Shown here: one piece after another, positions 8,817 through 17,115 of the stretch
Position numbering within the stretch: position 1 is the first letter of the stretch
Layout: each line of letters opens with the position of its first letter
Assembly: GCF_026341825.1 (NCBI RefSeq)
Contig: NZ_JAPENY010000001.1
Span: 2,914,001 to 2,978,000 of the forward strand
DNA: 64,000 nucleotides
Reading direction: 5' to 3'
DNA from: Streptomyces sp. NBC_00620
GTDB lineage: Bacteria > Actinomycetota > Actinomycetes > Streptomycetales > Streptomycetaceae
Made by a program: the position numbers and the translations under genes
Notes under the pieces: generated by a model
What the model was told of the DNA's origin: nothing
The model's database searches: none
The model's input: the letters and a program-made list of their open reading frames with translations, nothing else

Positions 8817-9974
8817 TTGGCCGGATCGGCTGATTTCGACCTGTACCGCCCGTCCGAGGAGCACGACATGCTCCGTGACGCGATCCGTTCGCTGGCTGAG
8901 GCGAAGATCGCGCCGTTCGCGGCCGCGGTGGACGAGGAAGCCCGTTTCCCGCAGGAGGCCCTGGACGCCCTGGTCGCCTCCGACCTGCACGCCGTGCACG
9001 TACCCGAGTCGTACGGCGGCGCGGGCGCGGACGCCCTTGCCACGGTGATCGTGATCGAGGAAGTGGCCCGCGTCTGCGCGTCCTCCTCGCTGATCCCGGC
9101 GGTGAACAAGCTGGGCTCGCTCCCCGTGATCCTCTCCGGCTCCGAGGACCTCAAGAAGAAGTACCTGGGCCCGCTCGCCAAGGGCGACGCGATGTTCTCG
9201 TACGCCCTCTCCGAGCCGGACGCGGGCTCCGACGCGGCGGGCATGAAGACGAAGGCGGTCCGCGACGGCGACTTCTACGTCCTCAACGGCGTGAAGCGCT
9301 GGATCACCAACGCGGGCGAGTCCGAGTACTACACGGTGATGGCGGTCACCGACCCGACGAAGCGCAGCAAGGGCATCAGCGCCTTCGTGGTCGAGAAGTC
9401 GGACGAGGGCGTCTCCTTCGGCGCCCCGGAGAAGAAGCTCGGCATCAAGGGCTCCCCGACCCGCGAGGTCTACCTCGACAACGTCCGCATCCCCGCCGAC
9501 CGCATGATCGGCGAAGAGGGCACCGGCTTCGCCACCGCCATGAAGACCCTGGACCACACCCGCATCACGATCGCCGCCCAGGCCCTCGGCATCGCCCAGG
9601 GCGCGCTGGACTACGCCAAGGGCTACGTCCAGGAGCGCAAGCAGTTCGGCAAGGCGATCGCCGAGTTCCAGGGCATCCAGTTCATGCTCGCCGACATGGC
9701 CATGAAGATCGAGGCCGCCCGCCAGCTCACGTACGCGGCAGCGGCGAAGTCCCAGCGCGGCGACAAGGACCTCACCTTCCAGGGCGCCGCGGCGAAGTGC
9801 TTCGCCTCGGACGTGGCCATGGAGGTCACGACGGACGCCGTCCAGCTCCTGGGCGGCTACGGCTACACCCGCGACTACCCGGTCGAGCGCATGATGCGCG
9901 ACGCCAAGATCACCCAGATCTACGAGGGCACGAACCAGGTCCAGCGCATCGTGATGGCCCGCAACCTGCCGTAA
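8817..9974 (+). CDS. Acyl-CoA dehydrogenase
   Basis: A 385-residue FAD-dependent acyl-CoA dehydrogenase catalysing the first step of fatty or branched-chain acyl-CoA beta-oxidation. Recognisable signatures are ALSEPDAGSD (FAD/substrate loop), RWITNAG, RKQFGKAI, and the C-terminal QLLGGYGYTRDYP followed by IYEGTNQVQ, whose Glu fits the catalytic base of the short-chain subgroup. The TTG at 8817 gives the full family N-terminus (ADFDLYRPSEEHDML); an internal ATG at 8869 would remove it. The upstream GTTACTTAACGGTAGTTA stretch may hold regulatory sites. Its exact acyl substrate is unknown. Confidence 0.94.
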   Translation: MAGSADFDLYRPSEEHDMLRDAIRSLAEAKIAPFAAAVDEEARFPQEALDALVASDLHAVHVPESYGGAGADALATVIVIEEVARVCASSSLIPAVNKLGSLPVILSGSEDLKKKYLGPLAKGDAMFSYALSEPDAGSDAAGMKTKAVRDGDFYVLNGVKRWITNAGESEYYTVMAVTDPTKRSKGISAFVVEKSDEGVSFGAPEKKLGIKGSPTREVYLDNVRIPADRMIGEEGTGFATAMKTLDHTRITIAAQALGIAQGALDYAKGYVQERKQFGKAIAEFQGIQFMLADMAMKIEAARQLTYAAAAKSQRGDKDLTFQGAAAKCFASDVAMEVTTDAVQLLGGYGYTRDYPVERMMRDAKITQIYEGTNQVQRIVMARNLP

Positions 9975-10018
9975 AGGCGGATGCGGGGGAGGGGCCTCCC
10001 CGAGCCCCTCTTCCGCCT
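9975..10018. terminator. Hairpin after acyl-CoA dehydrogenase
   Basis: An outer stem AGGCGGA/TCCGCCT (9975-9981 with 10012-10018) encloses further pairing between GAGGGG and CCCCTC. It begins at the base after the stop codon, consistent with a terminator. Confidence 0.5.
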
Positions 10019-10104
10019 GCCGTCCGATGGCGAGGTCGGCCGGGACGGCGTACGACGGAAGGGCACGGGACCCCGCTCAGGGGCCCCCACCCCCGGGAGA
10101 AGTC

Positions 10105-10452
10105 ATGACCCAGACCGGAAACATGACCGCGATGAGCAAGGCGATGCAGGACTGCGTCGAGGCCTGCATGTCCTGCCACGCCGTGTGCGAGGAGACCATG
10201 AGCTCCTGCATGCAGATGGGCGGCCAGGCCCAGATGCAGGTCATGCGCGCGCTCATGGACTGCTCCGAGATGACTCGCATGTGCGCCGACATGATGATGC
10301 GCCGCTCACCCATGTCGGCCGAGATGTGCGTCATGTGCGCCAAGGCCTGCGACATGTGTGCCGAGGCGTGTATGACGATGCCGGACGACCCCCAGATGAT
10401 GCGCTGCGCGGAGTCCTGTCGCCGCGCCGCCGAGATGTGCCGCGCGATGTAG
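10105..10452 (+). CDS. Cys/Met-rich four-helix copper storage-like protein (Csp/DUF326)
   Basis: A 115-residue protein with about 15 cysteines and more than 20 methionines in a repeating CxxxC or CxxC pattern on predicted amphipathic helices (VEACMSCHAVC, MCVMCAKACDMC, RCAESCRRAAEMC). This matches the Csp copper-storage/DUF326 family, whose four-helix bundles hold many Cu(I) ions through thiolates. There is no signal peptide, so it would be a cytosolic Csp3-type store. The ATG at 10105 follows GGGAGAAG closely. It is a single gene bounded by hairpins on both sides, with no copper regulator or transporter adjacent. Confidence 0.87.
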   Translation: MTQTGNMTAMSKAMQDCVEACMSCHAVCEETMSSCMQMGGQAQMQVMRALMDCSEMTRMCADMMMRRSPMSAEMCVMCAKACDMCAEACMTMPDDPQMMRCAESCRRAAEMCRAM

Positions 10453-10476
10453 TGCGCCTCGATGTGACCTCCGTCT

Positions 10477-10519
10477 GAAACGAGTGAAGGGCACCCGATG
10501 GGTGCCCTTCACTCGTTTC
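10477..10519. terminator. Bidirectional terminator, 20-bp perfect stem
   Basis: Bases 10477-10496 pair perfectly with 10500-10519 around a 3-nt loop. It lies between the convergent copper-storage-like gene and the first LCP gene and can serve both strands. The arms end in GTTTC and GAAAC rather than a T-run. Confidence 0.85.
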
Positions 10520-10546
10520 CTGGCTCAGTCGCCCGGAACGCCCGGC

Positions 10547-11818
10547 TCAGTCGCCCGTGACCGTCACCTTCTCGTCGTTCTTCAGCTCGTTCACCAGCGT
10601 CTTGACCTTGGCCTCGTCCCAGACGAGGTTGCCGCCGGTGGAGCCGGAGATCGGCATGTTCATCGACGTGCCGTCGCCGCCGCTCACGCTCTTCATGGCC
10701 CAGAACATGTCGGCGAGGTCGAACAGGCCCATGTCCTTGTCGACGATGAGACTGTCGAGGCCCGCGCCCATGGTCGGGTAGAGCTTGAACGGGTTCAGGA
10801 CGGTGCCCGGCGTCGCGACCTGGTTGGCCAGCGCCGAGAGGAACTTCTGCTGGTTCTTCGTACGGTCGAGGTCGCTGCCCGCGAGCGCGTAGCGGGTACG
10901 GACGAACGCGAGGGCCTGCTCGCCGTTGAGGGTCTGCTTGCCCGCCTCGAAGTCGGCGCCGGACTTGGTGTCCTTCATGCCGCCCTTGGGGATCTCGATC
11001 TCCACGCCGCCGACCGAGTCGACGATGTCCGCGAAGCCCGCGAAGCCGATCTCCACGTAGTGGTCGATGTGCAGCCCGGTGTTGAACTCGACGGTACGCA
11101 CGAGCAGTTCGGGCCCGTCCTCCGCGTACGCCGCGTTCAGCTTCACGTGCCGGCCCGTGCCCTTGTACGTCTTGCCGGACTCGGAGCCCACGAAGGTCGG
11201 GATCTCGACGTCGGAGTCACGCGGCAGCGAGATCAGCGTGGAGCCGTTGTCGCCGGTGTGCAGGATCATCATCGAGTCCGTGCGCTTGCCCTCGGCGGAT
11301 CCGGTGTGCAGCGCCTTCTTCTCCTCGGCGGTCATGCCGGCGCGGCTGTCGGAACCGACGATCAGGTAGTTCGTGCCCTCGCCCGCGTCGGGGCGGTCGA
11401 TGACCTTCGAGAGATCCACGTCACGGTTGAGCTTGGAGTCGGCCCAGAAGTACGTGCTGACGGAGACCACGACGAGCAGTGTGACCAGCGTGATGGCGGT
11501 CCACTTGATCCGGCGGCCCCAGTTCGGCGCGCGGCGCGGACCCCGTCCGCCGCCCGGCCCGCCCGGTCCCTGCGGTCCGCCGCCGTTCGGCGTGCCGTAG
11601 ACCTGGCCCGAGTTGTAGCCGTTGCCGTACTGGTCGTCGTACCCCTGCCCGTCGACGTACGTCGGCTGCTGGGGCACCCCGCCGTACGGCGGCGCGGACG
11701 GACCGGGGCCCGGTTGGCCACGGCGGACCTGCCGCATGACGCGCGCGCTCTCGGGCTGCGCGCCGGCGCTGCCGCGTCCGTACCGGTCGTTGCGGTTCTC
11801 GTCGGGCCAATCGTTCAT
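10547..11818 (-). CDS. LCP family cell-wall ligase 1 (LytR-CpsA-Psr)
   Basis: A 423-residue type II membrane protein of the LCP family, which transfers lipid-linked glycopolymers onto peptidoglycan outside the membrane. A Gly/Pro/Tyr/Gln-rich cytoplasmic N-terminus of about 130 residues precedes one transmembrane helix (ITLVTLLVVVSVSTYFW). The LCP core follows: IVGSDSRAG, SLPRDSDVEI, LNAAYAEDGPEL, VGGVEIEIP and FVRTRYALAGSDLDRTKNQQ, including conserved catalytic-site Arg and Asp residues. There is no C-terminal LytR_C domain. The ATG at 11818 is chosen because the upstream extension lacks family features. It is one of five LCP genes within 10 kb. Confidence 0.93.
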   Translation of the reverse strand: MNDWPDENRNDRYGRGSAGAQPESARVMRQVRRGQPGPGPSAPPYGGVPQQPTYVDGQGYDDQYGNGYNSGQVYGTPNGGGPQGPGGPGGGRGPRRAPNWGRRIKWTAITLVTLLVVVSVSTYFWADSKLNRDVDLSKVIDRPDAGEGTNYLIVGSDSRAGMTAEEKKALHTGSAEGKRTDSMMILHTGDNGSTLISLPRDSDVEIPTFVGSESGKTYKGTGRHVKLNAAYAEDGPELLVRTVEFNTGLHIDHYVEIGFAGFADIVDSVGGVEIEIPKGGMKDTKSGADFEAGKQTLNGEQALAFVRTRYALAGSDLDRTKNQQKFLSALANQVATPGTVLNPFKLYPTMGAGLDSLIVDKDMGLFDLADMFWAMKSVSGGDGTSMNMPISGSTGGNLVWDEAKVKTLVNELKNDEKVTVTGD

Positions 11819-11831
11819 GCGGACCAGTGTG

Positions 11832-11901
11832 CAGTGCCGCACTGTGCGCCATACAAGAGAGTGAGGAGATTCATGCCATGCCTGTTGCAGACCTGATGCA
11901 A
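11832..11901. promoter_or_regulatory. Two inverted repeats in the LCP1/thioesterase divergent region
   Basis: CAGTGCCGCACTG (11832-11844) is a perfect 13-bp palindrome just upstream of the LCP1 start. TTGCA and TGCAA flank a 7-bp centre at 11885-11901, upstream of the thioesterase gene. Both are operator-like; the binding proteins are unknown. Confidence 0.3.
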
Positions 11902-11938
11902 AGCAACCCTTGTGTGACCCCCGCATAAGGTGGACGCC

Positions 11939-12487
11939 ATGACAGACCAGGCCCCCACCCCGGAATCCGATATTCCGGGCAAGCCCACCTCAGCGTCCCG
12001 GACCACCCTCAGCCACATCATGAGCCACAACGACACCAACCTTCTGGGAACGGTGCACGGTGGAGTGATCATGAAGCTCGTGGACGACGCGGCGGGCGCG
12101 GTGGCCGGACGGCACTCCGGCGGGCCCGCCGTCACCGCCTCCATGGACGAGATGGCCTTCCTGGAACCCGTCCGCGTGGGCGACCTGGTCCATGTGAAGG
12201 CCCAGGTGAACTGGACCGGTCGTACGTCCATGGAGGTCGGCGTCCGCGTCCTGGCCGAGCGGTGGAACGAGTCCACGCCACCCCAGCAGGTCGGCTCGGC
12301 CTACCTCGTCTTCGCCGCGGTCGACGCCGACGGCAAGCCGCGACCGGTGCCGCCGGTCCTCCCGGAGACCGAGCGCGACGAACGCCGGTACCAGGAGGCC
12401 CAGATCCGCCGCACCCACCGACTGGCCAGGCGCCGCGCGATCATGGACCTGCGTGAGAAGCGCGCGGCGGAGGGTCTGGACGAGTAA
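11939..12487 (+). CDS. Acyl-CoA thioesterase, hotdog fold
   Basis: A 182-residue cytosolic hotdog-fold thioesterase of the acyl-CoA hydrolase group (HotDog ACOT type), which hydrolyses acyl-CoA to free acid and CoA. Signatures are HIMSHNDTNLLGTVHGGVIMKLVDD at the N-terminus (an active-site Asn/His/Asp region) and MDEMAFLEPVRVGDLV. The C-terminal 40 residues are basic (RRTHRLARRRAIMDLREKR). The ATG at 11939 with AAGGTGG upstream is chosen over an in-frame GTG at 11930. It stands alone between two LCP genes and shows no operon link to them; the acyl specificity is unknown. Confidence 0.9.
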   Translation: MTDQAPTPESDIPGKPTSASRTTLSHIMSHNDTNLLGTVHGGVIMKLVDDAAGAVAGRHSGGPAVTASMDEMAFLEPVRVGDLVHVKAQVNWTGRTSMEVGVRVLAERWNESTPPQQVGSAYLVFAAVDADGKPRPVPPVLPETERDERRYQEAQIRRTHRLARRRAIMDLREKRAAEGLDE

Positions 12488-12523
12488 CGGCACTCACGGT
12501 GACGGCGACGGTGACGGTGACCG

Positions 12524-14089
12524 TTACGGACAAATCACCTGATCCCCCGTAGTCACCCCGAACTCCCCCTGATACGGATCGTCCGCCCGCACCTTCCGCA
12601 CCCCCTTGAAGTCCGCCCCAGCGGTCACCTTCAGGAGCGGCCCCCGCCCCTTGACCGCGCGCAGTTCGCAGCCGGGCAGGGCGGCCGCGAGGGACTTCGC
12701 GGAGCGGTCCCAGCGGGGGTCGTACGAGACGATCGTGCGGCGGAGGGTGCGGTCCTGTGCGGTGACGGGCTGCCGGGTCGTACGGAACCCGGTGGCGGCG
12801 AGCGCGCTGTCGACCCGCATGCCGAGGCCCGCCGTGGGCGTCCCGTTCTCGACCTGGACGCGGATCTGCTGCGGGGCCACATCGACGCGCAGGGCGTTGC
12901 TGCGGGGCTTGTGCGCCGCGAGCGGCCGGTCGTCGCGCAGGGCCTGGAAGAGCTTCTTCGACTTGACCGGGTCCCACTTGAGCGTCGAGCCGACGCCCTT
13001 CACGGCGTATCCCATCTGCCCGATCGGCACGGTCGTGAACTCGGACGAGGAGGGCGAGAAGTCGCGCATCGCCCGCCCGAGGTCGAGCAGTTCGTCCGTG
13101 CCGAACCCCTTGTCCGCGCGGACCGAGCCGAGCACGGCCCGGGTGACGTCACGGAACTTCATCGGGTTCAGCAGCACCCCGGACGAGGTGGCCCGTGCGA
13201 TCAGCGCCGCCAGGAAACGCTGCTGGCGCTGCATCCGGCCGAGGTCGGAGGAACCGTCGGCATGGCGGGAGCGGACGTACTGGAGTGCCTGCCCGCCGTT
13301 CAGCCGGTGCGAGCCCGCCGTGAGGTCGAGCCCGGTGTACGAGTCCTTGAGGGGCTTCGTCGTGCAGATCTCGACACCGCCGAGCTCGTCGACGGTCTTC
13401 ATGAAGCTGGTGAAGTCGACCTCCAGGTAGTGGTCGATCTTCACCCGGGTCATGCTCTCGACCGTGCGCACGGTCAGCTGCGGACCGCCCTCGGCGTACG
13501 CCGCGTTGATCTTGATGGGGTGCGAGCCGTGCTTCTTGCCGGTGATCTGGTCGGTGTGCGCGGGCGTCTCGGCGTACGAGTCGCGCGGCAGGCTCACGAC
13601 GCTGGCCCGCTCCCGGTCCTCCGAGATGTGCACGATCATGATCGTGTCGGTGCAGTGGCAGGGCGCGCCGCCCAGCCGGTACTTGCGCCGCTCCGCTTCC
13701 GTGATCTTGTCCCGGCCGTCGGTGCCGACCAGCAGCACGTTCATGCCGTGGCCCGCCTCGGGACGGTTCTTCATGTCCTTGAAGGGGTCGACCCGGGCGA
13801 TGTCCGCGTCCAGGCTGGTGACCACCGCGTGCCCGATGCCCGCCGCGGCGAGCACCACCACCGAGAGCGTCGTCACCGCCCGCATGGCCCAGCGTGGCTT
13901 CTTGCGCCGTACGGGCGGCCGCCGGGCGGGGGAAGACCCCGGTCGGCGTGGAGGGCGTGCGGGGGAGCGGGGCGGCGTGGGCAAGGGGGCACCTCCGCGA
14001 AGGCCGGCCGTGGGATCCGTGAGCACCGTAGGCCCATACGATCTGCGGCCCGGGGCGGAGAGAGGGCGGCGCGCGACCGTGTCCCCCAT
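12524..14089 (-). CDS. LCP family cell-wall ligase 2 with C-terminal LytR_C domain
   Basis: A 521-residue membrane protein. A Pro/Arg-rich N-terminus of about 70 residues precedes a single transmembrane helix (AVTTLSVVVLAAAGIGHAVV). The LCP catalytic domain contains LLVGTDGRDKI, SLPRDSYAE, INAAYAEGGPQL, LGGVEICTT and YVRSRHADGSSDLGRMQRQQ. A LytR_C domain follows the core (VQVENGTPTAGLGMRVDSAL), a region of unclear function. An unusual CHC motif (APCHCTD) sits before the central strand. It is divergent from the glycosyltransferase at 14110, 20 bp away, suggesting related expression in glycopolymer assembly. Confidence 0.93.
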   Translation of the reverse strand: MGDTVARRPLSAPGRRSYGPTVLTDPTAGLRGGAPLPTPPRSPARPPRRPGSSPARRPPVRRKKPRWAMRAVTTLSVVVLAAAGIGHAVVTSLDADIARVDPFKDMKNRPEAGHGMNVLLVGTDGRDKITEAERRKYRLGGAPCHCTDTIMIVHISEDRERASVVSLPRDSYAETPAHTDQITGKKHGSHPIKINAAYAEGGPQLTVRTVESMTRVKIDHYLEVDFTSFMKTVDELGGVEICTTKPLKDSYTGLDLTAGSHRLNGGQALQYVRSRHADGSSDLGRMQRQQRFLAALIARATSSGVLLNPMKFRDVTRAVLGSVRADKGFGTDELLDLGRAMRDFSPSSSEFTTVPIGQMGYAVKGVGSTLKWDPVKSKKLFQALRDDRPLAAHKPRSNALRVDVAPQQIRVQVENGTPTAGLGMRVDSALAATGFRTTRQPVTAQDRTLRRTIVSYDPRWDRSAKSLAAALPGCELRAVKGRGPLLKVTAGADFKGVRKVRADDPYQGEFGVTTGDQVICP

Positions 14090-14109
14090 TCGCGGTAACG
14101 TGGCGACCG

Positions 14110-15138
14110 ATGAGCGAGAAGTCTGACGTGCGGTCCCCCGCCGTTTCTGTGATCATGCCCGTCCTCGACGAGGAGCGGCACCTGCGCGGGTCCGTCCAAG
14201 CGATCCTGGCGCAGGAGTACGACGGCGAGATGGAGGTGGTGCTCGCCATCGCCCCGTCCTCGGACCGTACGGAGGAGATCGCCGCCGAGCTCGCGGGCGA
14301 GGATCCGCGCGTGCACACCGTGCCGAACCCGGCCGGTCGCACGCCCGCCGCGCTGAACGCGGCGATCAAGGCGTCCAGCCACCCCATCGTCGTACGCGTC
14401 GACGGGCACGGCATGCTCTCGCCCAACTACATCGCGACCGCCGTACGCCTCCTCGCGGAGACCGGCGCGCAGAACGTCGGCGGGGTCATGCACGCCGAGG
14501 GTGAGAACGACTGGGAGCACGCGGTCGCCGCCGCGATGACCTCGAAGATCGGCGTGGGGAACGCGGCCTTCCACACGGGAGGCGAGGCCGGGCCCGCCGA
14601 TACCGTGTACCTCGGTGTCTTCCGGCGTGAGGCCCTTGAGCAACAGGGCGGCTACAACGAGGAGTTCATCCGCGCCCAGGACTGGGAGCTGAACTTCCGG
14701 ATCAGGGAGGCGGGCGGCCTCATCTGGTTCTCGCCCGAGCTGCGGGTGTCGTACCGCCCGAGGCCCTCCATGCGCGCCCTCGCCAGGCAGTACAAGGACT
14801 ACGGGCGCTGGCGCCATGTCGTCGCCCGCTTCCACGAGGGCTCCATCAACCTGCGCTACCTCGCCCCGCCGACCGCCGTCTGCGCGATCACGCTGGGTGT
14901 CGTGGTGGGCGCGGCGCTGACCCCCTGGGGGTTCGTGATCCCCGGCGGCTATCTCGCGGCCATCGCGCTCGGGTCGCTGCCCGCGGGCAAGGGGCTGCCG
15001 CTGAAGGCGCGGCTCCAGATTCCCCTCGCCCTCGCGACGATGCACATGTCGTGGGGCTGGGGCTTCCTCACCAGCCCGAAGGCGCTCGCGAAGAAGGTCA
15101 TCGCGTCGCGGCGTCCGGCGGTGCTCAGCTCCAACTGA
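14110..15138 (+). CDS. Family 2 glycosyltransferase, membrane-associated
   Basis: A 342-residue GT-A-fold glycosyltransferase. It begins with VSVIMPVLDEERHLRGSV-type sequence, has a VVRVDGHG metal-binding DxD-like segment, and the acceptor-side motif RAQDWELNFRIREAGG. Two C-terminal hydrophobic segments (about residues 255-295) suggest membrane attachment. It most likely transfers a sugar from a nucleotide donor to a lipid-linked or wall precursor. Position between LCP genes and near UDP-glucose dehydrogenase supports a role in wall glycopolymer synthesis; donor and acceptor are unknown. It is similar in layout to glycosyltransferases of succinoglycan or exopolysaccharide synthesis. Confidence 0.92.
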   Translation: MSEKSDVRSPAVSVIMPVLDEERHLRGSVQAILAQEYDGEMEVVLAIAPSSDRTEEIAAELAGEDPRVHTVPNPAGRTPAALNAAIKASSHPIVVRVDGHGMLSPNYIATAVRLLAETGAQNVGGVMHAEGENDWEHAVAAAMTSKIGVGNAAFHTGGEAGPADTVYLGVFRREALEQQGGYNEEFIRAQDWELNFRIREAGGLIWFSPELRVSYRPRPSMRALARQYKDYGRWRHVVARFHEGSINLRYLAPPTAVCAITLGVVVGAALTPWGFVIPGGYLAAIALGSLPAGKGLPLKARLQIPLALATMHMSWGWGFLTSPKALAKKVIASRRPAVLSSN

Positions 15139-15151
15139 GGTTGTAGGTGCA

Positions 15152-15191
15152 CGAGTTGGGCCCCTCTCGGCATGGAGAGGGGCCCAACTCG
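15152..15191. terminator. Bidirectional terminator, 17-bp perfect stem
   Basis: Bases 15152-15168 pair perfectly with 15175-15191 around a 6-nt loop, between the convergent glycosyltransferase and LCP3 genes. The right arm ends 1 nt before the LCP3 stop codon. Confidence 0.85.
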
Positions 15192-15192
15192 C

Positions 15193-16992
15193 TTACGACC
15201 AGGTGTAGTTCGGGTTCACGTGCATGCAGGCCTCGTCGTTGGCGCCGTTGAGCGCCTCCGCCGTGTCCGGAATCGTGTTGTCCTCCACCTCGGCCTTGTA
15301 CGTCGTGCCCTCGCGCCAGTCGGCGCCGACCACGAGCGTGACGCCCGAGACGTTCGTCGACTTCTCCACCGAACTCGTCGGAATCCCCAGGGCCTTGGCG
15401 ACCCGCTGGGCGTCACCCTCCAGGTCGGCGCTCGGGTACTTGATCAGCGTCTTGTCCTCGGCCGTCGCTTCCGTCTGTTCCGCCGAGGCCTGGGTGAAGC
15501 CCTTGCCGACCAGCAGCTCGCTCACATCGCTCGCCCGCCCGCTGACCGGGCCCAGCGTGGACGTCCGGGTGCCGTTCAGCACGGCCACGCCGATCTTGTC
15601 GTCCGCGGCGGCCGGATCCGAGGAGGCCTTCTCCGTGGTCGTCTTCTTCTTGTCCTTGCCGTCCAGCGCGATGTCCTCGCGGACGAGGCGGAACAGCTTG
15701 GCCGCGTCGTCCGTGGGCTCCACGTGCACGCCGACGTACCGGTTCGGCATCGTGGTCATCGTGATCCGCTTCGGCTCGACCTTCTTCAGCTCGTTGCCGA
15801 GGTCGTAGAGTTTCCCCACCTCGTCCAGGCTCTCGTCGACGATCAGCGCTTTGGTGGCCGTGTTGGCGAGCTTGAGCAGTTTCGTGGGGTTGGTGATCGT
15901 GGCGTTCTCGCGCAGCTGGCGGACCATCGAGTTCATGTACTGGTGCTGAGCCTTGGCGCGCGCCAGGTCGCTGCCGTCCTCGAAGCCGTAGCGGGTACGC
16001 AGCCACTGCAGGGCCTGCTCACCCTTGACGTACGTGGTGCCCTCTTCCAGCTTCAGCCCGGAGCCGTGGCCCTGGCTGTCCCTGGACTCGACGTTGGCGT
16101 CCACGCAGACCGGGACGCCGCCGATCGCGTCCGCCATCGAGACCACACCCGAGAAGTCGATCTGCATGAAGTGGTCGATGTGGATGTCGGTCAGCTTCTC
16201 CCAGGTGGCCACCGTGCAGCCGGGGCCGCCGCGGCCGAGTGTCCGGTTGGTCAACGTGCGAACGGTGGTTGCCGCGTACACCTCGCCGTCGTCCGGGTCC
16301 GTGCACTTGGGGATGTCCACGAGGGTGTCGCGCGGCATGCTGATCACCGACATGTTGGTGCGGTCGGCGGAGAGGTGCAACAGCATCTGGACGTCCGCGA
16401 GCGGGGTGGAGCCGAAGGTCTCCTTCGCGCCGCCGAGTTCCTGGTTCTCCTCGGTGTCCCGGGCGTCCGAGCCGATCAGAAGGATGTTCAGCGGGGTCTG
16501 GCCGGCCGCGTTCGCCTCGGACTTGGCGGCGCGGTCCTTCTCGTCGCCGATGTTCAGTTTGTCCTTCTGGATGTTGTCGTTCAGGTGCTGGTAGTAGAGA
16601 TATCCGGCACCCGCGGTGCCAAGTATCAGGACTGCCAGGACCATCGCCGACCAGCGCAGTATTCGGCGTTTGCGGCGCGGGCGCGCCCCGCCCCCGTGCT
16701 TACGGGCGCCGCCGCCGCTCCCGCTGCTCCCCTGCGCTTTGAGGGGCATCGTGTCCTCGGCCGTCCGGCCGTCGGCTCCCGGAACAGGATCGCCGTCGGC
16801 CGCCACTGGGGCCGCCGCCGGCTCTCCGTCGGCCCTCGGGCCGGGAACGCTCTCGGCGCCCTGACCGGAATCGCCGTCGGTCCCCCGGACGGGCTCACCG
16901 CTCTCGTCGTACAGGCTGTCGTCCCAGCCCAGCTCACCGGCCCCCCGGCCGTTTGAGCGTCTTCCCTCCCCGCGCACACCACTTTGCGCCAT
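15193..16992 (-). CDS. LCP family cell-wall ligase 3 with LytR_C domain
   Basis: A 599-residue LCP protein, the longest of the five here. A long acidic, low-complexity cytoplasmic N-terminus (about 140 residues) precedes the transmembrane helix (MVLAVLILGTAGAGYLYY). The LCP core reads LLIGSDARDTEEN, SMPRDTLVDIPKC, GGPGCTVATWEKL, AIGGVPVCVD and WLRTRYGFEDGSDLARAKAQHQ. The core carries paired cysteines not seen in LCP1. A LytR_C domain (VAVLNGTRTSTLGPVSGRAS) follows. The ATG at 16992 with a GGGAGGGG region upstream is preferred to an extension reaching 17097. The role is transfer of wall glycopolymer to peptidoglycan; the specific polymer is unknown. Confidence 0.93.
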   Translation of the reverse strand: MAQSGVRGEGRRSNGRGAGELGWDDSLYDESGEPVRGTDGDSGQGAESVPGPRADGEPAAAPVAADGDPVPGADGRTAEDTMPLKAQGSSGSGGGARKHGGGARPRRKRRILRWSAMVLAVLILGTAGAGYLYYQHLNDNIQKDKLNIGDEKDRAAKSEANAAGQTPLNILLIGSDARDTEENQELGGAKETFGSTPLADVQMLLHLSADRTNMSVISMPRDTLVDIPKCTDPDDGEVYAATTVRTLTNRTLGRGGPGCTVATWEKLTDIHIDHFMQIDFSGVVSMADAIGGVPVCVDANVESRDSQGHGSGLKLEEGTTYVKGEQALQWLRTRYGFEDGSDLARAKAQHQYMNSMVRQLRENATITNPTKLLKLANTATKALIVDESLDEVGKLYDLGNELKKVEPKRITMTTMPNRYVGVHVEPTDDAAKLFRLVREDIALDGKDKKKTTTEKASSDPAAADDKIGVAVLNGTRTSTLGPVSGRASDVSELLVGKGFTQASAEQTEATAEDKTLIKYPSADLEGDAQRVAKALGIPTSSVEKSTNVSGVTLVVGADWREGTTYKAEVEDNTIPDTAEALNGANDEACMHVNPNYTWS

Positions 16993-17115
16993 CTTGCTGC
17001 CCCTCCCCACCCTGCGCCTGACAAACGGGCCCGTCCCGCGTCCAGTTGAACGTTTGTGGCGCCCAAGTCGGACGCACTCACGTCCTGTTGGACGCATGAC
17101 GGACCCGTTAGGTCA

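Noticed and set aside
12490..12523. GACGGT-rich microsatellite after the thioesterase gene
   Set aside because: Short, imperfect and easily explained by GC-rich codon-like composition; not clearly functional.
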